A stretch of DNA of 15,277 bases from the NCBI GenBank assembly GCA_965367015.1, contig CBDUGY010000070.1:1-15277 (forward strand), read 5' to 3'. Shown here one piece after another: positions 1 through 7,699 of this stretch. The number at the start of each line of letters is the position of its first letter. Position 1 is the first letter of the stretch. A program made the position numbers and the translations under genes. A model generated the notes under the pieces. The model searched no databases. It saw nothing but the letters and a program-made list of their open reading frames with translations, and was not told the origin of the DNA. The stretch is from CAXBES01 sp965367015 (GTDB lineage Bacteria; Bacteroidota; Bacteroidia; Flavobacteriales; Flavobacteriaceae).

Positions 1-3000
1 TGGGAGTTGTTACGTGTTCCCAGAAGTACACCGCATCCACATTAGCATTTCCGTTAATAAAATCGGTTGCTGAGATAGCCGAAGCATATGGGTTAGCGAT
101 AACATTCGGACTTCCATTCTGGGTTCCGTTATAAGTAGCGTTGTAAGTTACTATTCCGTTGTTAAGGGTTCCCTGATTGTACGTCATATTATAAGATATT
201 GGACCACCGGAAATACTTTGCATTACCATATAGCCTTCACCCGGATTGATAGATCCGTTATACACCGGCCAGTCATCTCCTTCTTCATCTACCCAATTCC
301 CGGCACCCGGAGAGGTGGCGGCAACGGCAGCATTAGGTGTAAAATTCGCTGAGAGATGATTTCTTACACGAAGTGCATTTGTAAAGACTCCATTTCGAAC
401 AGATTTAGTCATCGGGCTTCCCATCAACATAAAGTCGCGACCACTCATAGCAGGTGTGTCAATTTCAACATTGATAGTTCCATTGTTGATTACTACTGCG
501 TCATTATCAGTTTGCACCAGACTCCCAGTATGGGCGATATTTAAAGTACCCTCTATGGTAATTCCGTTTGAAACATTTAAATAGTCCCCTGCACCAATGG
601 TTAAGGTAGCATTTTTCTTAATTATTATTTCGCATGCGTCAATACTTCCGCCATTCGTAGTCGAATCGTAGTTTCCATCGATAGTTACGTACGAATTGCT
701 TGTTGGTAGAACACCGTCTTTCCATGCACCACTTTCAAATTTTGCAATATTCGGATCTGGAATCGTCGCGTCATATGAATAGGTATAGACTAGCGTTGGA
801 GGTGCAGAAGCACTTCCTTCAAAAGAATCTCCCACTCTTTTGGCCGTAGTACTGGATAGACTAACCCCGGTACCTTCAATAATAAAGGCAGTTGCATTTC
901 CTTGAGACCAGTCGCAATTGTCCACTACTTGTTGTAAAAGACTCGTCAAATCCGGTGTTCTTTGATCCGTCGTAGTCTGTTCCGTAGCCGTCCAGGCAGC
1001 AGGATTCCAATTTACCAGACCTGTGACTTTATTTCTGGCTGAAACATTCAACTTGTTATTATTTTCAAAAGCATTTGCATTAGAATTATCTTCTAAGTAA
1101 ATATTCAATGCTGCAGCATCGCTATTTATTTCATCTGATCTAAACTGGATATATGCATCAGTAATGGTCGCACCCTGTGGAATATTCACTTTCTGGAATC
1201 TTAAACCAATTTTTTGATTCCCGTTAGGAACACCAAAAAATGCATAGCTGTCGTATACCATTTCAAGATCGGTACTGTCAAAATACACAGCTCCGGCCTC
1301 AGTTTCTTCTACATCATCATTTCCTTCAGAGATCTTTGTTGATTCGGTAGTGGTAAAACTACCAACATTTATACTCACATTCGATTTGCTCGTTTCACAT
1401 CTGTCATAAGCAATTGCTTCTACCAAATAAGAACCAATTCCGTAAGTAGTTGAATAACTGTAGGGAGCAGTATTATCTGTATTCACTAGTGATCCATCGA
1501 CATAAAATTCGACGCGATCTATGCCGTAACCATTTTTAACAACATCTACATCAACTGTTACATTTGTAGGTGAAGGATAATTATTATCTGAAGTATCAGC
1601 AATTTCAATTTCCAATCCATTCGAGCCTGTAGCAGCATCGAAAGAATAAGTGTAAATTAATTTAGCTGCAAGAGCAGGACTCTCGTTATATGTATCTGCA
1701 CGTCGTGTATTGGTATAACCTCCGGTTAAAGTAACGCCTGTTCCTTCGATTATAAATACTGAACTTCCACCAGGTTGCCAATCACATCTATCAACAACAT
1801 TTTGAAGTAGGGATGTAACCGGTGCCTGTTGATTTGAACCTGCTGCGCCATCTGTCCAAGAATTTGGATTCCAGGCGATTTGAGTAAAAGTTGATCTTGC
1901 CGAAAGATTATTTGAAGTGTTATCTTCAAAAGGCTTTGCAAAAGCGACATCTTCAGCAGTAATGAGCATAGGTGCCGAATTTGAGTTAGACTGATCGGCA
2001 GAGAACTGTATGTATGCATTTGTAATAGTTGCACCTGTAGGTATATCTATGTTCTGAAAACGAAGGCCTACTTTCTGATAACCATAAGTAGTTCCATCAT
2101 AAACCATTTCTAAATCACTACTGGTAAAATAGACGGTTCCGGTTTCACTTTCTTCAACATCGTCATTTCCATTGGCAATTGAAATAGTATTACCACCAGA
2201 AAAAGATCCAACCATTATATCGATAAAAGTTGAAGCTGTTTTAGTGCTTACATCCGTAGCAATAGCTTCAATAGTGTGACTTCCGTTTGTATAACTGTTT
2301 GTAAAGCTGAAGGGAGGTGTCGTATCTGTTCCTACTAAGGAATTATCTACATAGAAATCTACATGTGTGATTCCGTTACTCTCGTCAATAACCTCAACAT
2401 CTAAAGTGATATTTGTTCCATTCGAGTAATTTTTTGGAGTATCAGCATCAAACGCAATTTCCGGTAATGTTTTATAGATTGTAACCACAGATCCTTCACT
2501 AGGATTCCAGACATCAAGATTCGCCGGTAGGCTGAAGGGATCGTTATTTGATACTTCTCCCACTGAAGCGGCATTATCTACTTTTATCGTTCTTAATTCG
2601 ATCTTTTCGGTATCGACAAAAATTAATTTAAATTGATTGAATGATCCTGAATTTCGGGTCCAGCTTTTATCGTCATCATTTGTTCGAGTTGGCGCTCCCC
2701 AACATCCTTCTCCTGCGTAAACCGTTCCAGATCTATCATTTCTGATAAAACCTTGCTCACTTCCGGGACCGGAAGATGGCTTTAAAGGCCAAGTGGTTTT
2801 TACAGTATGCGAGTCGCAATCAACCACAAGTCGAACTTCTTCATCGTGGAATAAATTTGCCCAGGCGTTGTAAATAAAAGTATTTTCAGCTTTTGCTGAC
2901 GTATGTGGTGCCATCGGGCGGTGATATTGAGCCGATTTCCAGATCGTATTCTGGTTGGCAGCAAGATCTGCTTCTAACCAGGTAAGTTGATTTCCGGTTA

Positions 3001-3691
3001 CAGATATTTCAGAATTTAGAGTGTATGTTCTAATTAAGTTGTTCCCAAAAGTAACTGCGTAGTAAGAATCTGATGTAGGTGTGTCGAAGAGATTATAAAT
3101 AACTGTGGCCGATTCGTGATTTCCACGAGCCGCGATAATTGGAATCATTCTGCCATCACTGGAAGTAGTTAATTGCCAATCATCCATCCAATCGTTCCAT
3201 TGTAAATCATTATTGTTATTAGTCATATCGCCACCGAAGAGGACTGCATGGGGTTTTAATTTTGAAACCAATCTGTTTGCATTCTGTCTCGGAGTTCTGT
3301 TATTTCTAGAGTCACCTCCCGCAATAAACGAAAGTCTACTCAGGTCATTTGGTGCCGTTCTAAACCAATATCTCGCGCTGTTTCCCTGACTATCATTGAT
3401 TACAAAATAGTAATCAGTATTCGGTGTTAAACCGGTTAAACGTGCAAACTGATTGTTCATGGCCTTGTCGGTTACAGATCGATCTACCGTTTTCGTATTT
3501 GAGTACATGGTATGATTCGTTCCATAATCGGTGGTTCCGTAATAAACAGTTGCCCCACTTCCTGAAATTTGGTTCCAGGCAACGGTGACAGTTGTAGCCG
3601 GATCGTCGTTTATTATGAGTCTATACTTGTCGTTATTCGCTGAGAGTAGGAAACAAACGAATAAACTTAATAAAGTCATTATCTTCTTCAT
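1..3691 (-). CDS. Giant secreted metallophosphoesterase (purple-acid-phosphatase-like) with tandem Ig/beta modules, partial at C-terminus
   Basis: The frame is open without a stop from ATG at 3691 to base 1, at least 1230 codons; the C-terminus lies outside the window. In order: a signal peptide (about 1-18), an N-terminal fibronectin-III-like domain (about 20-118), and a calcineurin-like phosphoesterase domain (about 120-400) with GGDSR (Asp127), GGDMT (Asp155), GNHE (Asn191, His192), YHRPM (His257) and CDSHTVK (His295). Two Ig plus beta-rich modules follow (about 411-685 and 688-972), then a beta-helix-like stretch and a region with VIANPYASAI and YFWEH near the edge. Such a region usually precedes a type IX secretion signal in Flavobacteriia, so export to the cell surface is inferred. 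The domain order suggests hydrolysis of phosphate esters outside the cell. The start overlaps the upstream gene's stop (ATGA), pointing to translational coupling. The fold is fairly sure; the substrate is unknown. Confidence 0.85.
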   Translation of the reverse strand, partial: MKKIMTLLSLFVCFLLSANNDKYRLIINDDPATTVTVAWNQISGSGATVYYGTTDYGTNHTMYSNTKTVDRSVTDKAMNNQFARLTGLTPNTDYYFVINDSQGNSARYWFRTAPNDLSRLSFIAGGDSRNNRTPRQNANRLVSKLKPHAVLFGGDMTNNNNDLQWNDWMDDWQLTTSSDGRMIPIIAARGNHESATVIYNLFDTPTSDSYYAVTFGNNLIRTYTLNSEISVTGNQLTWLEADLAANQNTIWKSAQYHRPMAPHTSAKAENTFIYNAWANLFHDEEVRLVVDCDSHTVKTTWPLKPSSGPGSEQGFIRNDRSGTVYAGEGCWGAPTRTNDDDKSWTRNSGSFNQFKLIFVDTEKIELRTIKVDNAASVGEVSNNDPFSLPANLDVWNPSEGSVVTIYKTLPEIAFDADTPKNYSNGTNITLDVEVIDESNGITHVDFYVDNSLVGTDTTPPFSFTNSYTNGSHTIEAIATDVSTKTASTFIDIMVGSFSGGNTISIANGNDDVEESETGTVYFTSSDLEMVYDGTTYGYQKVGLRFQNIDIPTGATITNAYIQFSADQSNSNSAPMLITAEDVAFAKPFEDNTSNNLSARSTFTQIAWNPNSWTDGAAGSNQQAPVTSLLQNVVDRCDWQPGGSSVFIIEGTGVTLTGGYTNTRRADTYNESPALAAKLIYTYSFDAATGSNGLEIEIADTSDNNYPSPTNVTVDVDVVKNGYGIDRVEFYVDGSLVNTDNTAPYSYSTTYGIGSYLVEAIAYDRCETSKSNVSINVGSFTTTESTKISEGNDDVEETEAGAVYFDSTDLEMVYDSYAFFGVPNGNQKIGLRFQKVNIPQGATITDAYIQFRSDEINSDAAALNIYLEDNSNANAFENNNKLNVSARNKVTGLVNWNPAAWTATEQTTTDQRTPDLTSLLQQVVDNCDWSQGNATAFIIEGTGVSLSSTTAKRVGDSFEGSASAPPTLVYTYSYDATIPDPNIAKFESGAWKDGVLPTSNSYVTIDGNYDSTTNGGSIDACEIIIKKNATLTIGAGDYLNVSNGITIEGTLNIAHTGSLVQTDNDAVVINNGTINVEIDTPAMSGRDFMLMGSPMTKSVRNGVFTNALRVRNHLSANFTPNAAVAATSPGAGNWVDEEGDDWPVYNGSINPGEGYMVMQSISGGPISYNMTYNQGTLNNGIVTYNATYNGTQNGSPNVIANPYASAISATDFINGNANVDAVYFWEHVTTP
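775..2461 (-). repeat. Tandem protein-level duplication: two Ig-like plus beta-rich (DNRLRE-like) modules
   Basis: Inside the phosphoesterase gene, two units of about 280 codons follow each other (about 2461-1637 and 1630-775). Each starts with an Ig-like domain containing DFYVDNSLVGTD or EFYVDGSLVNTD. Each continues with a roughly 180-residue beta-rich domain with the shared landmarks GNDDVEE, DLEMVYD, KVGLRFQ or KIGLRFQ, GATIT-AYIQF, a Leu-Leu-Gln then Val-Val-Asp-Cys-Asp-Trp segment, FIIEGTGV and YTYS. The copies have diverged at DNA level, so the duplication is old. The beta-rich part resembles DNRLRE-type structural domains; that family name is uncertain. Confidence 0.8.
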
Positions 3692-4581
3692 AAGATTGGT
3701 TTTAGGGCCTTTTTAGATATTTGGGCTTTGAAATTTGGTATAATTTTTTTATTCTGAATAGCATAGGCGACCAAAGGAATTAATCCGTGAGGAAGTCTGT
3801 ATATTACTTGATATAATGTTTGGTGTAATGAGTTTGCAATAAAATCTGTATTGAAATTAGCAGCTGTTCGCGCGAACGCAGTTAATAAGCCCCATATTAC
3901 TGCATACAGTAAAGCGTATCTGGAAACTTTCGGAATAAATATTAGTATTGAAAGTAATAGATCTAAAACACCGGCGAAATATAATATTTGAACACTGGTA
4001 TCTTCATTAAATCCAGTAGCATTAATCGTCATGTCTATAAAATTTCCTGGAATGGGATAGTATCCTAAAGCGTATAATCCATGCGATGTAAAGGTAATTG
4101 CGATTAGAATTTTAAGAATCAAACTAAGATTTGAAGGTGTGGCTTGTGTTTTCAGGGAAAATAATAGCACAAAAGGAATCCCGAATTGAATAGCGTGCTC
4201 AAAGAATTGAGCGTTGTGATAAAATTTCTCCTTCATCAGCAAAGCTGAAAGAAGTACAAGGAGAAAGCCTCCTATATAAATTGGAAATTTTAGAAATTTA
4301 AAATTTTTCGTATTTATAAATAGTGCACTAAATGCTGCAATGACAAAGAGTAGTCCGTTTGTCTTTATAGACAACTGTATCCATTTATCTACAGTCGCAC
4401 TGGTTACGTAATTGCTCCAGGGAGTATTAAAAAGTCCTTCAACTATTGCCGGCATCAATGTATCATCCCATAGTATTGCTCTAAAGGGTGCGTCGAAAAA
4501 TAAATATTGATAGGCTCTTCCAATAAATATCAGAAAGGCACAATACTTTAATAATTGGACGATTTTTTCTTTTGAAAGCAT
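3688..4581 (-). CDS. Multi-pass inner-membrane protein of unknown function
   Basis: A 297-residue hydrophobic protein with about seven or eight likely membrane segments, near residues 9-26, 74-90, 99-116, 129-143, 153-172, 196-217, 221-238 and 263-275. Between the first two lies a polar loop with the distinctive segment FFDAPFRAILWDD. A conserved-looking His-Gly pair occurs at 167-168 and again at 265-266. It lacks a signal peptide beyond the first segment and has a basic C-terminal tail. I do not recognise the family with certainty; a distant DoxX-like or HTTM-like protein is possible. It sits 27 nt after the tail-fibre-like gene and its TGA overlaps the ATG of the phosphoesterase gene by 4 nt, so the three are probably one transcript and this protein may serve the same surface process. 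The start at 4581 is the only one that keeps the first membrane segment. Confidence 0.8.
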   Translation of the reverse strand: MLSKEKIVQLLKYCAFLIFIGRAYQYLFFDAPFRAILWDDTLMPAIVEGLFNTPWSNYVTSATVDKWIQLSIKTNGLLFVIAAFSALFINTKNFKFLKFPIYIGGFLLVLLSALLMKEKFYHNAQFFEHAIQFGIPFVLLFSLKTQATPSNLSLILKILIAITFTSHGLYALGYYPIPGNFIDMTINATGFNEDTSVQILYFAGVLDLLLSILIFIPKVSRYALLYAVIWGLLTAFARTAANFNTDFIANSLHQTLYQVIYRLPHGLIPLVAYAIQNKKIIPNFKAQISKKALKPIL

Positions 4582-4608
4582 AGGGGGGCGGGCTATGAGC
4601 TTCGTGTA

Positions 4609-5721
4609 TTAATTATTCATGTCTCTCCACGAAGTTCCATTGTAGACTCTTACTCTTTTTGAAGTAGAATCGTAATAGATGTCGCCTTCACTCGGACTTG
4701 AAGGTGTAGACCGTGGTTTGAGAGTTAATAAACTCTCAATGGTTACCGAAGAGTCATTTTCAAGGGTCATGGATACGGCCGAATTTGACCCTGAACCATC
4801 ACCACTAAAGAATTCGACGATACCGTCGTCTTCAGCATGACCAATTTGCATGATATTGGTTTTATTGTTATGTCTAATAAAACCTTTTAAATAAGTACTT
4901 CCATCCCAAAGCTCTACAGCAGTATGAGGGATATCGTTTACCGTACTAGTGTTGTCTAACATTATTGTAGTCGCAGCATTGTCCTGATCTTTAGCTACAT
5001 GCAACTCGGCCAGGGGCATTGCGTCATTGTTTATACCCACTTTAACATCGCCATTCGGAGCCAAGGTTAAAGCAGCACTACTTCCAGACTCACTGGTGCC
5101 GATATAGAAAGTTGAATTAGAAGCTGAGGAATTATTAAGTACGTTAATATTCCATTCCTGTGATCGTGCCGTCATCTGAATATTTTCGGAAGTATAATCG
5201 TAGGCAGAAGAACCTCCACCAATTTCGATATCACTCAGAACTTGCAAAAGATCATTACCGCTTCCCGGCGTCGTTTTACCAATTAGTAGTTGACCTGCCG
5301 GAGAGGTAATCCTCATTCGTTCAGCATCATTCGTTTTGAAAACCAAGGCTTGATTGTCGGTTGTCCCGATAAAATCGGTTGATGGACTGGTACCGGCATT
5401 ACCGGTTTTCTTCCAATCGGCATCAATTGGAAGCCATTGAGTTCCGGTCCAAAAGTGAAATCCTTTACCGGTAGTGGTATTAGTATTGTAGACTAAAAGG
5501 CTTTCAGTACTTCCTCCGGTGATAGGAGCGATAGTAGATAAGTTCGAAATGTTCACTCTGGGGATTAGTAATCCTTTATCAGAACTGTCAATATCTAAAA
5601 TACTTCCCGGGCTGGGTGTCAAGGTGTTAATCCCAACTTGAGCTACGGAAATTGATATAAAAGTTAAAAAAGTAAATATTGCTAAGAACGTTACTTTACG
5701 GGGTGCATAAGTATGTCTCAT
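4609..5721 (-). CDS. Secreted tail-fibre-like surface protein of unknown function
   Basis: A 370-residue protein with a signal peptide (hydrophobic about 11-26, likely cleavage after SVA at 27). The mature start carries VGINTLTPSPGSILDI then SSDKGLLIPRV, a very common opening of Bacteroidota cell-surface proteins related to phage tail fibres. The middle is rich in Ser, Thr, Asn and Gly with beta-type spacing, including NAERMRI-like and GQLLIG-like segments typical of fibre stalks. The end, EGDIYYDSTSKRVRVYNGTSW, is another recurrent fibre motif. I see no type IX sorting domain, no enzyme motif and no membrane anchor. It is the first gene of the apparent operon with the membrane protein and the phosphoesterase. 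A promoter-region element shared with the gene at 6500 lies 45 nt upstream. The role may be adhesion or surface structure; this is inference. Confidence 0.85.
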   Translation of the reverse strand: MRHTYAPRKVTFLAIFTFLTFISISVAQVGINTLTPSPGSILDIDSSDKGLLIPRVNISNLSTIAPITGGSTESLLVYNTNTTTGKGFHFWTGTQWLPIDADWKKTGNAGTSPSTDFIGTTDNQALVFKTNDAERMRITSPAGQLLIGKTTPGSGNDLLQVLSDIEIGGGSSAYDYTSENIQMTARSQEWNINVLNNSSASNSTFYIGTSESGSSAALTLAPNGDVKVGINNDAMPLAELHVAKDQDNAATTIMLDNTSTVNDIPHTAVELWDGSTYLKGFIRHNNKTNIMQIGHAEDDGIVEFFSGDGSGSNSAVSMTLENDSSVTIESLLTLKPRSTPSSPSEGDIYYDSTSKRVRVYNGTSWRDMNN

Positions 5722-5766
5722 TTTATTGTGAATTATTTGGGTATTGCAATCTTACTGAAAAAAATA

Positions 5767-5809
5767 GATAAAGAACAAATAAAATCGATGAAATACCTTA
5801 AATTTTAAC
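5767..5809 (-). promoter_or_regulatory. Promoter-region element A, shared with 6549-6591
   Basis: Read on the minus strand, this holds GTTAAAATT, then 16 unrelated bases, then TTTTATTTGTTCTTTATC, ending 45 nt before the ATG at 5721. The same two blocks with the same 16-nt gap lie upstream of the gene at 6500. The inner TTTATTTG resembles the Bacteroidota -7 box TAnnTTTG with one mismatch, so this may be promoter plus regulator site. Conservation of both blocks and spacing is directly visible; function is inferred. Confidence 0.5.
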
Positions 5810-5817
5810 AAAACAAG

Positions 5818-5856
5818 AAAAATTACCTTCAAATTGGATATTTGAAGGTAATTTTT
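5818..5856 (-). terminator. Strong hairpin terminator downstream of the small secreted protein gene
   Basis: A perfect 17-bp inverted repeat (arms 5818-5834 and 5840-5856) with a 5-nt loop TGGAT. The arms contain ATTACCTTCAAAT and its complement and end in A/T runs on both sides, so the hairpin can supply a U-tract in either direction. It lies between the end of the gene at 5994 and the promoter element of the next minus-strand gene, which fits termination of the former and insulation of the latter. Confidence 0.75.
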
Positions 5857-5993
5857 AGAATCGCTATCTATATTAATATAGGTCTCTGCGAATTTAACTT
5901 TTGAGGTAAATAATCTCCTCTTCTACGTATTTTTTACGATCCTTTGAAATAATACTCTGGTGAAACCAATGCCTTATTTCTTTTCTTGAATCG

Positions 5994-6500
5994 TTAATCG
6001 CTGTAATTGAAAGGCTTAAAATCAATTTTTTCACCTTTACCTTTTCTATTTGTGACAATATGCCATGAAAATGCTGCATTCGAATCACCGTTTTGCAATT
6101 CCTTCACTTGAAATCCTGTTGCAGTTTTACCTGTCACATATATGCCATTGCTCTCGCCTTCTGGTTGTATAAAGACTTTAAAGGAATGCTTCTTATCTGC
6201 ATGAATATAATTAAAAAGGATTGGATCTATAGCAATATCGGCAACACCGTTAGTTAAATTTGCCGTACCATGATCTTCAAATATATCTTCTGTAGCCACT
6301 GGAATAAATAATGCTTTCAGGGAACTATTAGAAGAAGAACCATCCAACATAGATAAAACCTGCCCCGTATCACTTGTGGTAAATTCTAAAGGTGGAGCAG
6401 TAGATAAATTATCCATTACCTCTTGTGCATTTACGTTTCCAATCAAAATTGAAACTAGCGCTATGGTATTACAAACTTTGGTATGTAAACTGATATACAT
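5994..6500 (-). CDS. Small secreted protein with tail-fibre C-terminal-type domain
   Basis: A 168-residue protein with a signal peptide (hydrophobic about 10-22, cleavage likely after VNA at 25, leaving Gln-Glu). The core about 103-155 reads FKVFIQPEGESNGIYV, KTATGFQVKEL, then a Gly-Asp-Ser-Asn turn and FSWHIVTNRKGK. This resembles the domain that often ends long Bacteroidota fibre-like surface proteins, where PEG-(D/E)-xxGxYV and TGFxVxEL recur. Here it stands almost alone behind a signal peptide, so the long fibre part is absent. It has no catalytic motif. It carries the same promoter-region element as the gene at 5721 and its own terminator at 5818-5856. After its stop another frame stays open to 5894 (about 33 more codons), so a frameshift shortening the C-terminus cannot be excluded. 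Function unknown. Confidence 0.75.
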   Translation of the reverse strand: MYISLHTKVCNTIALVSILIGNVNAQEVMDNLSTAPPLEFTTSDTGQVLSMLDGSSSNSSLKALFIPVATEDIFEDHGTANLTNGVADIAIDPILFNYIHADKKHSFKVFIQPEGESNGIYVTGKTATGFQVKELQNGDSNAAFSWHIVTNRKGKGEKIDFKPFNYSD

Positions 6501-6548
6501 AAATCGGGGCTTTCGAAATAATTTCCTACAATTATATTAAATTAAATC

Positions 6549-6591
6549 GATAAAAAACAAATAAAAAGGTTAAAAAGCATATAATTTTAAC
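6549..6591 (-). promoter_or_regulatory. Promoter-region element B, shared with 5767-5809
   Basis: On the minus strand: GTTAAAATT, 16 bases, then TTTTATTTGTTTTTTATC, ending 48 nt before the ATG at 6500. The second block matches element A at 17 of 18 bases, the first at 9 of 9, with the same gap and nearly the same distance to the start. A shared promoter or regulator binding site for the two surface-protein genes is inferred. Confidence 0.5.
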
Positions 6592-6680
6592 ATTTGTAGG
6601 TTTCCCTGTGTTAATTTTTCAAGCTTTCTAATAGGTGCTATATTAATGGTTCTGTAAAAAAGGGCGAGATGTAATTCAGT

Positions 6681-6701
6681 TTTTTGAAGTTTCTTCAAGA
6701 A
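6681..6701 (+). other. Short hairpin followed by T-run in the intergenic region
   Basis: TTTTTGAAG (6681-6689), a TTT loop, and CTTCAAGAA (6693-6701) form a 9-bp stem with one G-U pair, followed by ATTTTTAG-like sequence (T-run 6702-6706). It looks like a weak plus-strand terminator, but no plus-strand gene precedes it in this gap. It could be the end of an unseen small transcript or a chance AT-rich palindrome. Apart from the promoter elements, I see nothing else in 6501-6784. Confidence 0.25.
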
Positions 6702-6740
6702 TTTTTAGCGATTTCGAAGAATATGATAATTTTTACTTCT

Positions 6741-6748
6741 TACTTTTG
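6741..6748 (+). promoter_or_regulatory. Putative -7 promoter box for the PLP-enzyme/glucosaminidase/hemL cluster
   Basis: TACTTTTG is an exact match to the Bacteroidota -7 consensus TAnnTTTG. It lies 37 nt before the proposed coding start at 6785. No good TTG box is present 19-20 nt upstream, so the call is tentative. Confidence 0.4.
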
Positions 6749-6784
6749 TATTTATTTAATTCCGAACAAACTCATTCTCAATAA

Positions 6785-7699
6785 ACGAGATTTATCAAAG
6801 CAGTTACCCAAATAATCGATAGTAGTGAGCTTTTTGATAGAAATGTTATTCTTTCTATCAGAAGAGATGATCTTATTCATCCCGAAGTATCTGGAAATAA
6901 ATTCAGAAAGTTAAAATACAATTTAATTGAAGCGAAATCTAAGAATTATAGTAGTTTATTAACATTTGGTGGAGCTTTTTCAAATCATATAGCCGCTGTT
7001 GCCGCTGCCGGTAAAGAATTTGGGTTTACAACCATTGGTGTAATTCGGGGAGAAGAACTTATTGAAAAAGTTTCAGAAAATCCAACCTTATCGTTTGCTG
7101 TTTCTTGCGGAATGTCCTTAAAATTCGTTTCACGTCAAGAATATAGGGATAAATTTAACCCGAAATTTTTGCTTCAGTTAAAGAGAGAATTTTCTGAATT
7201 TTATCTGATTCCAGAAGGAGGTACAAATGCGTTGGCGGTAAAAGGTTGTGAAGAAATTATAACGGAGGCAGATCAGGCATACGATTATGTGTGTACTTCA
7301 GTTGGAACCGGAGGGACAATCGCCGGGATAATCAATGCAGCAACAACACAACAACAGATATTAGGTTTTTCAGCATTAAAAGGCACATTCCAAATTTCTT
7401 ATATTAAGAAATACGTGAATAAATCAAATTTTAGCCTTATCGACGATTATTGTTTTGGAGGTTACGCCAAAATAGATTTAGAATTAGTACGTTTCATTAA
7501 TGAGTTCCATCGAATTACCGGAATACCGCTCGATCCTATCTATACAGGAAAGATGTTATTCGGAATTATAGACCTTATAAAATCCGGATATTTCAGAGAA
7601 AATAGCCGTATTTTAGCGATTCATACCGGAGGCTTGCAAGGTATCACCGGAATGAATGAAAAATTGAAAAAGAAGAACCTACTACAAATTGATGTCTAA
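6785..7699 (+). CDS. ACC deaminase/D-cysteine desulfhydrase-like PLP enzyme lacking a normal start codon
   Basis: The frame is open from just after TAA at 6782-6784 to TAA at 7697-7699, 304 codons, close to the family's usual length of about 300. It shows the fold-type II PLP signature: IRRDDLIHPEVSGNKFRKL with the PLP lysine at residue 39, GGAFSNH, LIPEGGTN, the phosphate-binding SVGTGGTIAG, GGYAKI, IPLDPIYTGKM and AIHTGGLQG. Family members deaminate ACC or desulfhydrate D-cysteine; which substrate is used here is unknown. No ATG, GTG or TTG occurs in frame before 7112, and a protein starting there would lose the PLP lysine and substrate-binding core. ACG at 6785-6787 sits where the start is expected, so this is either a non-AUG start, a start-loss mutation or a base error. 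The rest is intact with no internal stop. The glucosaminidase gene follows with overlap or direct abutment. Confidence 0.75.
   Translation, partial: TRFIKAVTQIIDSSELFDRNVILSIRRDDLIHPEVSGNKFRKLKYNLIEAKSKNYSSLLTFGGAFSNHIAAVAAAGKEFGFTTIGVIRGEELIEKVSENPTLSFAVSCGMSLKFVSRQEYRDKFNPKFLLQLKREFSEFYLIPEGGTNALAVKGCEEIITEADQAYDYVCTSVGTGGTIAGIINAATTQQQILGFSALKGTFQISYIKKYVNKSNFSLIDDYCFGGYAKIDLELVRFINEFHRITGIPLDPIYTGKMLFGIIDLIKSGYFRENSRILAIHTGGLQGITGMNEKLKKKNLLQIDV

Noticed and set aside
356..544. Plus-strand 62-residue ORF and similar short frames within the large minus-strand gene
   Set aside because: They run antisense to a continuous, family-like coding frame and have no recognisable motif.
4583..4592. 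G-run (GGGGGG-C-GGG) before the membrane protein start as a phase-variable switch
   Set aside because: Only six identical bases, between genes and outside any coding frame or promoter box; too short to call slippage.
5894..6088. Separate 64-residue minus-strand gene
   Set aside because: It overlaps the 3' end of the secreted-protein gene in another frame and has no signal or domain; noted only as a possible frameshifted tail.
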